DNA of 62,493 bases from 20CM-4-69-16 sp035637455 (lineage in GTDB: Bacteria > Gemmatimonadota > Gemmatimonadetes > Gemmatimonadales > GWC2-71-9): contig DASPXE010000117.1 of assembly GCA_035637455.1 (NCBI GenBank), forward strand, positions 1 through 62,493, given 5' to 3'. This document shows positions 27,872 to 34,952 of the stretch, piece after piece. Each line of letters opens with the position of its first letter. Positions within the stretch are counted from its first letter, which is position 1. The notes below the pieces were generated by a model. It saw only the letters and a list, made by a program, of their open reading frames with translations. It was not told the DNA's origin and ran no database searches. A program made the position numbers and the translations under genes.

Positions 27872-29487
27872 TGGCCATCAAAGGCTCGCTCAAAGAAGCC
27901 TCGCTTCCCGACGTGCTCCAGCTGCTCGCGTTGGGGCAGAAGACGGGGTGTCTCTCGATCGCCGACCGTTCGAACTTCGGATACATCTTCTTCGACAAGG
28001 GCCGTATCTGCTACGCCTCGATCGTCAACCGGCGCGACCGGCTGGGCGACATCCTGGTGAAGCACGCCAGGATCACCGACGAGCAGCTCGCGGTCGCCGT
28101 CCACAAGCAGGAGACGGCGCGGGGCAAGAAGCTGGGCGAGATCCTGGTCGGCATGCGCGTCATCACGCAGGCCGACCTGGAGCGTTATATGCGCGTCCAG
28201 ATCGAAGAGTCGGTCTATTACCTGTTCACCTGGACGCAGGGGACGTTCAACTTCGAGACCGACGTCCGGCCGGAGCTGCAGGACTTCCTCGTCTCGATCA
28301 ACCCCGAGTCGCTCCTGCTCGAGGGGGCCCGCCGCGTGGACGAGTGGAGCCTGATCGAGAAGAAGATCCCCTCGTTCGACCTGATCTTCCTGCTCGACAA
28401 GGACCGCCTGGCGATCAGCGAGGCCAAGCTGACCGACACGCAGCAGCGCATGCTGCCGCTGCTCGATGGGTCCCACGACGTCAATCAAGTCATCGAAGAC
28501 TCGGGACTGGGCGAGTTCGAGATCGGAAAGGCGCTGTACGGGCTGATCACCGCCGGCTTCGCGCACCGCGCGGGGCGCACCGCGTCCGCGGCGGACCAGC
28601 AGATCACCGATGCGCGGGTGGAGGAGCACCGCAACCTCGGCGTGGCCTTCTACAAGACCGGCATGCTGGACGAGGCGACGCGCGAGTTCCGGCGCGTGGC
28701 GGAGCTGCGCCCAGGCGAGCCGCACGCACACTTCTACATCGGGCTCGTGGCGCTGAAGCAGGCGCGCTGGCGCGAAGCGATGGAAGCGCTGCGGCTCGCG
28801 GCCGAGCGCGGGGGTGGGCGCCCGGCCGTGTTCCACAACCTCGGGTTCGCCTACGAGCAGCTGGGGCGGCTGGACGACGCGGAGGCGGCTTACGGCGAGG
28901 CCGCGGCGCGGGCCCGGACCGACGCCAAGGTGTACCTCGGGTGGGGCATCGTCGCCTTGAAGCGGGAGGACTACGCCGGCGCCGCGGGCCGGCTCGACCG
29001 GGCGCGGGAGCTGTTCGGCCGGGTGCCGCCGCCCGCATGGTTCTGGGCGCGCGCGCTCACCGCGGCGTGCGCCGGCGAGTTCGAGGTGGCCGAGGAGTTC
29101 GCCGAGGAGGGCGCGGAGGCGTACCCATCGCACGCGCCGCTGCGCAACAACCTCGCGGTGCTGAAGGAGCTCGCGGGCGACCTGCCGGCCGCGGAGGACC
29201 TGGTACGCGAAGCGCGCCAGAACGAGCCCTCGCTCCCCCAGCTCTCCAAGAACCTGGGCGACCTCGCGTATCGCGGCTCGCGCTACGACGAGGCCTGGGA
29301 CGCCTACAGCAGGGCCGTCGAGCTCGCGCCCGACCTGGGGGACGACGTGTACTTCAAGCTCGGCAACATCGCGTACAAGCGGAACGACCGCGAGCAGGCG
29401 GCGCAGTTGTGGCGCAAGGCGCTCGAGATCAACCCCAAGCACGAGCTCGTCAAGGCCAATCTGGACACGTTGAGCGCGCTGTCGTGA
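27871..29487 (+). CDS. PATAN-domain (DUF4388) protein with long TPR region
   Basis: The 538 residues start with a PATAN domain (GSLKEASLPDVLQLLALGQK, then YIFFDKGRICYASIV), followed by the same helical module as the protein at 22492 (LGEILVGMRVITQADLERYM) and a winged-helix-like segment near 200-235. The second half is TPR repeats. It is cytosolic. The shared front half indicates duplication within the locus. The start overlaps the AAA+ gene stop and the end overlaps cheR (GTGA). Confidence 0.82.
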   Translation: MAIKGSLKEASLPDVLQLLALGQKTGCLSIADRSNFGYIFFDKGRICYASIVNRRDRLGDILVKHARITDEQLAVAVHKQETARGKKLGEILVGMRVITQADLERYMRVQIEESVYYLFTWTQGTFNFETDVRPELQDFLVSINPESLLLEGARRVDEWSLIEKKIPSFDLIFLLDKDRLAISEAKLTDTQQRMLPLLDGSHDVNQVIEDSGLGEFEIGKALYGLITAGFAHRAGRTASAADQQITDARVEEHRNLGVAFYKTGMLDEATREFRRVAELRPGEPHAHFYIGLVALKQARWREAMEALRLAAERGGGRPAVFHNLGFAYEQLGRLDDAEAAYGEAAARARTDAKVYLGWGIVALKREDYAGAAGRLDRARELFGRVPPPAWFWARALTAACAGEFEVAEEFAEEGAEAYPSHAPLRNNLAVLKELAGDLPAAEDLVREARQNEPSLPQLSKNLGDLAYRGSRYDEAWDAYSRAVELAPDLGDDVYFKLGNIAYKRNDREQAAQLWRKALEINPKHELVKANLDTLSALS

Positions 29488-30308
29488 CGTCGGAGCCGGA
29501 CGCGCGAGCCTTCCAGGCGCTCACCCAAAAAATCTCGCGGGCGCGCGGCGTCGCCTGCGGCTCCTACAAAGACCGCTGCCTGCGGCGGCGCATCGCCGTC
29601 CGGATGCGCGCGCGGGGCGTCCACACCTACGACGACTACAGCCGGGTGCTCGACACCGACCCCCACGAGTACGACCTGCTGCTCGACGCGCTCACCATCA
29701 ACGTCACGAAGTGCTTTCGCAACCTGGAGACGTGGCAGGCGCTGGCGCCCCGCCTCGCAGCGCTGTGGACCGAGCGCCACGGGCACGTCCGCGCGTGGTC
29801 GGCCGGCTGCGCTTCCGGCGAGGAGCCGTACACGCTCGCCGTCGCCCTGGCCGAGGCGGCCCGGCAGCTCGGACAGGAGAGCCTGCTGGAGCACGCCCGC
29901 GTCGATGCGACCGACATCGACCGCGCGAGCCTCGAGCGCACGCGCGCCCCGGCGTTCCCGGATGCCGCGTTCAGCGAGATGCCGCCCGACCTGGTGCGCC
30001 GCTACTTCACGGTCGAAGCGCCGCGCCGCCCTCTCCCCGCGCTGCAACGCATCGTGCGCGTGCACAAGCACGATCTCACGACGCAGCCGCCCCCCGCCCC
30101 GCCGTACGACCTGATTGTGTGCCGCAACGTCGTGATCTACTTCGACCGGCCGCTGCAGGAGCGGTTGTTCGAGACGTTCGCGGACGCGCTCACCGCCGGG
30201 GGGATCCTGGTGCTCGGCAAGGTGGAGACGCTGTTCGGGCCCGCCCGCCAGCGGCTCGTCCTGGAAGAGCCGCGGGAGCGGATCTACCGCAGGCCTGCGC
30301 CGGGATGA
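29484..30308 (+). CDS. cheR: Chemotaxis protein methyltransferase CheR
   Basis: CheR methylates receptor glutamates using S-adenosylmethionine. The 274 residues have the helical N-domain (GVACGSYKDRCLRRRIAVRM), the TINVTKCFRN motif, the SAM-binding AGCASGEEPYTLA and the late DLIVCRNVVIYFDR. All family motifs are intact. The GTG start overlaps the preceding stop; a long upstream in-frame extension is an artefact of high GC. It is followed by cheD with a 4-base overlap. Confidence 0.95.
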   Translation: MTSEPDARAFQALTQKISRARGVACGSYKDRCLRRRIAVRMRARGVHTYDDYSRVLDTDPHEYDLLLDALTINVTKCFRNLETWQALAPRLAALWTERHGHVRAWSAGCASGEEPYTLAVALAEAARQLGQESLLEHARVDATDIDRASLERTRAPAFPDAAFSEMPPDLVRRYFTVEAPRRPLPALQRIVRVHKHDLTTQPPPAPPYDLIVCRNVVIYFDRPLQERLFETFADALTAGGILVLGKVETLFGPARQRLVLEEPRERIYRRPAPG

Positions 30309-30802
30309 GCGCGCCGGCGCCACCGGAGACGATCGTCAAGGTCGCGGAATGGGCCGCGGCGCGGACCGGCGGCGTGATCGTGACGCTGGGGCTCGGCTCC
30401 TGCGTCGCGATCATGCTGCACGATCCCCGAGCCGGCGCCGGCGCCATGGCGCACGTGCTCCTCCCCTCCAAGAGCCTCGCGCGCGACATCAGCAACCCGG
30501 CGAAGTTCCCCGAGACCGCGGTGCCGTTCCTGATCGAGCGCCTCAAGGCGCTGGGCGCCGACCCACGGCGCCTGGTCGCGAAGCTGGCGGGCGGGGCGAG
30601 CATGTTCGCCCAGCTCATGACGCCCTCCTCGATCCAGATGGGGGAGCGCAACGTCGTCGCGGCCCGGAAGGCGCTTCGCGCCGCCGGCGTCCCCGTCGCG
30701 GGCGAGGCCGTCGGCGGCGAGAAGGGCCGCTCGGTCCGGTTCCACGTGGCCGACGGGCGCGTCGAGATCCGCTCGGTGGGGGCCGATGCCGTCGTCATCT
30801 GA
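30305..30802 (+). CDS. cheD: Chemoreceptor glutamine deamidase CheD
   Basis: A 165-residue CheD. The catalytic region reads TLGLGSCVAIMLHD with the nucleophilic Cys, followed by MAHVLLP with the catalytic His. Later motifs KLAGGASMF and GGEKGRSVRFHVADG fit. CheD deamidates receptor glutamines and, where CheC exists, binds it and stimulates its phosphatase activity. Both partners are in this locus. It overlaps cheB by 17 bases. Confidence 0.94.
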   Translation: MSAPAPPETIVKVAEWAAARTGGVIVTLGLGSCVAIMLHDPRAGAGAMAHVLLPSKSLARDISNPAKFPETAVPFLIERLKALGADPRRLVAKLAGGASMFAQLMTPSSIQMGERNVVAARKALRAAGVPVAGEAVGGEKGRSVRFHVADGRVEIRSVGADAVVI

Positions 30803-31895
30803 TCGTCGCCCGAGCGTGCTCGTCGTCGACGACAGCGCGCTGATGCGGCGCGTGCTGTGCGACGTGCTGGGGAGCGATGCGGCTGGCGAGTTCCGGATCG
30901 TCGCCACAGCGCGCGACGGCTTCGACGCCGTCCGCAAGGTGCACCAGCACGACCCCGACGTCGTCACCATGGATCTGGAAATGCCCGAGCTCGACGGCCT
31001 GGGGGCGATCGGCTACATCATGTCCGAGGCCCCGCGGCCCATCGTGGTCGTCAGCGCGCACGCCGGCCCCGGCACCGGCGCGGCGATCCGCGCGCTCGAG
31101 CTCGGCGCCGTGGAGATCGTCGCGAAGCCGGAGGAGGCGAACCGCGCGGCGCTCGAGCGCATGGGCCCCGAGCTCCGAGCCGCGGTGCACCGCGCTCTCG
31201 CCGCGGACGTGTCGCATGTGCAGGTGATGGCCCGCCCGCCCCTCGTGGCGCGCGGCCCGGTCGAGGCGGGGCTCCGCGCCCGCGCCCGGATCGCGGTCGC
31301 GGTCGCTGCTTCCACCGGCGGCCCGCGCGCGCTCGCCGAAGTGCTGCCCCGCCTCGCCACCGGCCGCGGCGCGGCGGTGCTGGTGGTGCAGCACATGCCC
31401 CCCCGATTCACCCGCTCCCTCGCCGAGCGGCTCGATTCGATGAGCGCGCTGCGCGTGGTGGAGGCCGATCACGGTGCGCCGGTCGTCGCCGACACGGCAT
31501 ACGTCGCCCCTGGCGATTATCATATGCGGGTGGCGCCCGCGCCGGACGGTCCCGTGATCGTGCTCGACCAGGAGCCCCCCGTCTGGGGCGTCCGGCCGGC
31601 CGCCGACCCGCTGTTCCGTTCCGTGGCGCAGCTGTTCGGCCCGCGCGCCGTGGGCGTCGTCCTCACGGGCATGGGGCGCGACGGTGCCGACGGCGTGCGC
31701 GCCATCCGCGCCGCGGGCGGAGGCGGTATCGCCCAGGACCGCGAGTCGTCAGTGATCGCCGGGATGCCCGCCGCCGCGGCGCTCGGGGGCGTCGACGCGG
31801 TCCTGCCGCTCGGCCGGATCGCTGAGCGGATCGACCAGGAGCTGGTGGCGCGGGGGGCGGGCCTGGGAGAGCGGCGCTCGGATGGGCGCGAGTGA
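30786..31895 (+). CDS. cheB: Protein-glutamate methylesterase CheB
   Basis: CheB removes receptor methyl groups when phosphorylated by CheA. Residues 1-125 are a receiver domain with DD near 15 and the phospho-acceptor in VTMDLEMPE. The methylesterase domain shows the catalytic triad motifs AASTGGP (Ser), QHMPPRFT (His) and GMGRDGADG (Asp). At 369 residues it is full length. Its TGA (31893-31895) lies inside the loop of the first hairpin of a repeat element, so the last codons of the gene are part of that repeat. Confidence 0.95.
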   Translation: MPSSSDRRPSVLVVDDSALMRRVLCDVLGSDAAGEFRIVATARDGFDAVRKVHQHDPDVVTMDLEMPELDGLGAIGYIMSEAPRPIVVVSAHAGPGTGAAIRALELGAVEIVAKPEEANRAALERMGPELRAAVHRALAADVSHVQVMARPPLVARGPVEAGLRARARIAVAVAASTGGPRALAEVLPRLATGRGAAVLVVQHMPPRFTRSLAERLDSMSALRVVEADHGAPVVADTAYVAPGDYHMRVAPAPDGPVIVLDQEPPVWGVRPAADPLFRSVAQLFGPRAVGVVLTGMGRDGADGVRAIRAAGGGGIAQDRESSVIAGMPAAAALGGVDAVLPLGRIAERIDQELVARGAGLGERRSDGRE

Positions 31896-31975
31896 ACTCG
31901 CGGCTCGGCGGCTGCCCGTGAACGGGCGCACGGCCGCTTCAGCGGCAGGGCCGAGCCGCGGCTTGAGCCGCGCCC
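31884..31975. repeat. Four-hairpin palindromic element, copy 1 (cheB/cheW)
   Basis: The 26-base ends 31884-31909 and 31950-31975 form an imperfect inverted repeat. Folded, the element gives hairpin H1 (31887-31892/31897-31902, loop TGAA) and a central stem GCTCGGC/GCCGAGC (31903-31909/31950-31956). The central stem encloses H2 (GCCCG, loop TGAA, 31914-31927) and H3 (GCCGC, loop TTCA, 31933-31946). H4 follows (CGCGGC, loop TTGA, 31957-31972). It carries the cheB stop codon and ends 1 base before the next cheW ATG. A second copy lies at 45563. Confidence 0.8.
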
Positions 31976-31976
31976 T

Positions 31977-32396
31977 ATGAGCCGCGGCTACTTGCTCGTC
32001 CGCGTTGACGGCAAGCACTACGGGCTGCCGCTGACCCGGGTGCTCGAGGTGGGCGATCTAGGCGAGGTGCTCGACGTGCCGCGCGCCCTCGCGGCGGTGC
32101 GCGGCGTCACGCCGCTGCGGGGGCGGCTGGTGCCGTTGGTGCATCTGGGGGCGCTCCTGGGCGAGCGCCCGCCCCCGGCCGAGCGCGGGCGCGCCGCTGT
32201 GCTGGTGCAGCTGGGGGCGGGCGAGGGGCTGCGGCAGGTGGCCCTCGAGGTCGACGACGCGGATGATGTGGTGCGCGAGACCGCGCTCCCGGTGCCCCCG
32301 GGCGAGTCGCTCCCGTGGGCCGCGGGGGTCGCGCGCCGCAGGGGAGCGCTCGTGCCCATCCTGGACCTGGACGCGCTGGGAGACCGCATCACATGA
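31977..32396 (+). CDS. cheW: CheW-like coupling protein (second copy)
   Basis: A 139-residue CheW domain (YLLVRVDGKHYGLPLTRVLEV, RGVTPLRGRLVPLVHL, GALVPILDLDAL). It follows the hairpin element directly and no Shine-Dalgarno sequence is visible before the ATG. Expression may therefore depend on coupling or on the folding of that element. It overlaps the third cheW by 4 bases. Two neighbouring CheW-type proteins may couple different receptors or serve different arrays. Confidence 0.87.
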   Translation: MSRGYLLVRVDGKHYGLPLTRVLEVGDLGEVLDVPRALAAVRGVTPLRGRLVPLVHLGALLGERPPPAERGRAAVLVQLGAGEGLRQVALEVDDADDVVRETALPVPPGESLPWAAGVARRRGALVPILDLDALGDRIT

Positions 32397-32869
32397 CCAG
32401 CGGCGACGACGTCCAACTCGTCACCTTCAAAGTGGCCGGCCAGGACTTCGCCTTCAATATCTTCCAGGTCGAGCGCATCCTGCGCTACGAGGCGCCCGCG
32501 CCGCTTCCCAAGGCGCCGGACTTCCTCGAGGGCGTGCTGCAGTACCAGGGCGGCGCGGTCCCGCTCGTCGATCTGCGCAAGCGGCTCGGCGTAGCGGCCC
32601 CACATCGCGAAGAGACGCGCACCGTCATCCTGGAATGGGAGGGCGGCAAGCTTGGCGTCGTGGTGGACGCCGTGACCGAGGTGCTCCAGGTCACGGCGAC
32701 CGAGGTCACGGCGCCACCGAACATCGTGAAGGGGCTGGCGGCGGAGTACATCACGGGGATCGTGGTGAAGGACGGGCGCACCGTCATCGCGCTCAACACG
32801 GCGCGGCTGCTCAATTCGAAGGAGAAGCTGGCCATCGAGAGCGCGATCAAGGAGACAGCGAAACCCTGA
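32393..32869 (+). CDS. cheW: CheW coupling protein (third copy)
   Basis: The most canonical CheW here, 158 residues: VTFKVAGQDFAFNIFQVERIL, then EGVLQYQGGAVPLVDLRKRLG, then VVDAVTEVLQV and the late YITGIVVKDGRTVIALN. It overlaps the upstream cheW by ATGA and the downstream TPR gene by TGATG. It likely couples receptors to the CheA at 17239, although the receptor genes are not in this window. Confidence 0.93.
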   Translation: MTSGDDVQLVTFKVAGQDFAFNIFQVERILRYEAPAPLPKAPDFLEGVLQYQGGAVPLVDLRKRLGVAAPHREETRTVILEWEGGKLGVVVDAVTEVLQVTATEVTAPPNIVKGLAAEYITGIVVKDGRTVIALNTARLLNSKEKLAIESAIKETAKP

Positions 32870-33732
32870 TGGTCGACTCGCCGATCCGCGCCCTGCGGGC
32901 GGAGTACGATGCGATCGCGCGCAAGCTGGACACGGCGGCAGCCGGGCCCGCGCGTGAGGCGGTGAAGCGCGAGATCGTCGCGTACTTCAAGCAGGTCGAC
33001 TCGCTCATCAGCGAGCTGGGCGAGCTCAAGGAGGAAATCCGCAAACTGGTCGACCGCTACAAGCAGCTCGCGACCTCCACGGCGGAGGCGTCGGCCCCTG
33101 AGTTCACTGGTACCCGTCCGGCGGTCCACGCCGACCACATCGGCGCGTCCACGTTTATCGAGAAGGGGTGGAGCCTCATTTCGCTCGGTGACCATGGGGG
33201 CGCGATCCAGGCGCTGCAGAAGGCGCTGCAGCTCTCGCCTGGTGAGACCCAGGCCGAATCGCTGCTCGGCTGGGCGCAGATGCTGCACGAGGACTACGAC
33301 GACGCCCTGGCCACCTTCCAGAAGGTCCTCATGAAGGAGCCGGCCAACTCACTCGCGCGCATCAATGTCGGCTACATCTGCCTCAAGAAGCGGATCTTCG
33401 GGGAGGCGATCGAGCATTTGTCCAAGGCGATCCGGCTGGACAACGACAAGAAGGCGACGCTCTACGCCCACTTCTATCTGGGCCTGGTCTACCTGCAGCG
33501 GGAGATGTACGAGGACGCCCAGACATTCCTCCAGAAGGCGCTCAAGCTCGGGCCGAACCTGATCGAGGCCCACTATGAGCTGGGCCGCGCCTACTGGTTC
33601 GCGGGCGACCCGGACCGAGCTCGGCAGACGTGGGAGGCGGGCTTCAAGGCCAACAAGTTCAACCCCTGGGGCAAGAAGTGTCGGGAGACGCTCGAGCTCA
33701 CGCACCAGGGTCAGGAGCCGCCGCGCGCCTAG
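32869..33732 (+). CDS. TPR protein at the end of the chemosensory locus
   Basis: A 287-residue cytosolic protein. Residues 1-70 form a charged coiled coil (AVKREIVAYFKQVDSLISEL onward); from about residue 95 there are four to five TPRs (GWSLISLGDHGGAIQALQKAL, AHFYLGLVYLQREMYEDA). It is translationally coupled to cheW and is the last gene of the overlapping che run. A scaffold role is inferred; no enzyme motif is present. Confidence 0.82.
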   Translation: MVDSPIRALRAEYDAIARKLDTAAAGPAREAVKREIVAYFKQVDSLISELGELKEEIRKLVDRYKQLATSTAEASAPEFTGTRPAVHADHIGASTFIEKGWSLISLGDHGGAIQALQKALQLSPGETQAESLLGWAQMLHEDYDDALATFQKVLMKEPANSLARINVGYICLKKRIFGEAIEHLSKAIRLDNDKKATLYAHFYLGLVYLQREMYEDAQTFLQKALKLGPNLIEAHYELGRAYWFAGDPDRARQTWEAGFKANKFNPWGKKCRETLELTHQGQEPPRA

Positions 33733-34604
33733 CCCTTCTTGTTCTCCTCGCCCAGGGCCCTGCGGCGGTGAGCGTCGGTCGCGTGACGGCGGTGGCGTGG
33801 CCGCCGCAGCAGGGGCTGGCCGTCGCGCTCGCCGAAGCCGCAGACCGCTCGCCGCCGTTTCCCGGCGTCGGCCCGCTCGCCGAGCGCCCGATCCGCCTGA
33901 TCCTCGCGCCCACGCGGGCCAAGTTCGACTCGCTCACGCGTGGCCGCCTCCCGAGCTGGAGCGAAGGCGCTGCGTTCCCGGACGCGGCAACAGTCGTGTT
34001 GCTATCCAGCGGTCCGCCCGACCGGCTGACCGCCGCCTTACGCCACGAGCTCGCCCACCTCGCGTTGCGCTGGCGTGTCCGCCGCCTGCTGCCGCTGTGG
34101 TTCGAGGAAGGCTACGCCGCCGTGGCGAGCGGCGAGTGGGACCGGCTCGACGCGCTGCGCCTCAACTGGCAAGTGGCACGGGGCGTGCGGATGGATCTGG
34201 ACGCGCTCGATCGGGCGTTGCGTGCCGATCGCACCGATGCGGAGACCGCCTACGGCCTGGCGACGACCGCCGTACTACTGCTCGAGCGCTGGGGCGGCGG
34301 CGGCGGGCGCGGCGGCCGCGGGCTCGGACCGCTGATCGACAATCTGGCGCGCGAGCCGACGTTCGATGCCGCGCTGCGGGCCACGTATCATGTGACCGAG
34401 GGCGACTTCGAGTCGCGCTGGCAGCGCGACGTCGCGCAGCGCTACGGCTGGATCTCGTGGGCCGGCGCGGCGGGGGTCTTCTGGGCGGGGCTGGGGCTCG
34501 TCCTGGCGTGGCTGGTCCGCGTACGGCGGCGCCGCGACCGGGTGCGGAAAGCCTTGCTGGACGAGGGTTGGACGGTGTCGGAGGAAGACGGCCCAACTGC
34601 TTGA
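33678..34604 (+). CDS. Membrane-anchored zinc peptidase, peptidase-MA-like
   Basis: About 308 residues. A hydrophobic run (RLALLVLLA) near the N-terminus suggests export. The gluzincin motif HELAH followed by WFEEGYA is typical of peptidase-MA-like proteins. A C-terminal membrane helix (AAGVFWAGLGLVLAWLV) ends in a basic tail. The start is uncertain: GTG at 33678 includes the hydrophobic segment, while GTG at 33768 would remove it; the gene overlaps the upstream TPR gene at 33678-33732 in the first case. Substrate unknown. Confidence 0.75.
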   Translation: MSGDARAHAPGSGAAARLALLVLLAQGPAAVSVGRVTAVAWPPQQGLAVALAEAADRSPPFPGVGPLAERPIRLILAPTRAKFDSLTRGRLPSWSEGAAFPDAATVVLLSSGPPDRLTAALRHELAHLALRWRVRRLLPLWFEEGYAAVASGEWDRLDALRLNWQVARGVRMDLDALDRALRADRTDAETAYGLATTAVLLLERWGGGGGRGGRGLGPLIDNLAREPTFDAALRATYHVTEGDFESRWQRDVAQRYGWISWAGAAGVFWAGLGLVLAWLVRVRRRRDRVRKALLDEGWTVSEEDGPTA

Positions 34605-34629
34605 CGAGCTTGGAATTGGCGCGTAAACT
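34601..34629 (+). promoter_or_regulatory. Sigma-70-type promoter before the 61-residue protein
   Basis: TTGACG (34601-34606), a 17-base spacer and TAAACT (34624-34629) form a good sigma-70 promoter. The ATG is only 9 bases after the -10 box, so the transcript would be leaderless or nearly so. It may also drive tRNA-Val downstream. Confidence 0.65.
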
Positions 34630-34638
34630 GTCGGCCTG

Positions 34639-34824
34639 ATGCCCGACCAGAGTCTGGCGCGCTCGCGTCTGCACTTCGGACCCAGGAACTGGGTGTTTCT
34701 CGCCGCTGCGGTGGTGTCGCTCGCCGCCGGGTACTGGCTCCTGGCGCGCGGGTCGACCACCGCCGCGCCGATTCTGCTCGTTCTCGGCTACTGCGTTTTC
34801 TTTCCGGTCGGCCTCGCCCTTTAG
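34639..34824 (+). CDS. Small membrane protein, DUF3098-like
   Basis: A 61-residue protein with a short polar start (LHFGPRNW) and two hydrophobic helices (VFLAAAVVSLAAGYWLLA and APILLVLGYCVFFPVGLA). The FGxRNW start and two-helix layout resemble DUF3098, a small membrane family of unknown function. It has its own promoter and no Shine-Dalgarno site. tRNA-Val begins 17 bases after the stop. The start codon placement is supported by the promoter position. Confidence 0.7.
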   Translation: MPDQSLARSRLHFGPRNWVFLAAAVVSLAAGYWLLARGSTTAAPILLVLGYCVFFPVGLAL

Positions 34825-34840
34825 GGACCGCGGTGCGACG

Positions 34841-34915
34841 GGGCGAATAGCTCAGTCGGTTCAGAGCGCCTGCCTTACACGCAGGAGGCCGGGGGTTCGA
34901 ATCCCTCTTCGCCCA
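34841..34915 (+). tRNA. tRNA-Val(TAC)
   Basis: A full cloverleaf is visible: acceptor GGGCGAA/TTCGCCC, D-arm GCTC/GAGC, anticodon stem CCTGC/GCAGG with loop CTTACAC (anticodon TAC, 5'-UAC-3'), T-arm GGGGG with TTCGAAT, and discriminator A. The 3' CCA is not encoded and must be added by nucleotidyltransferase. Confidence 0.96.
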
Positions 34916-34952
34916 TTGGGGTATCAGCGTGCAACGTGAGAGGACATCGCGT

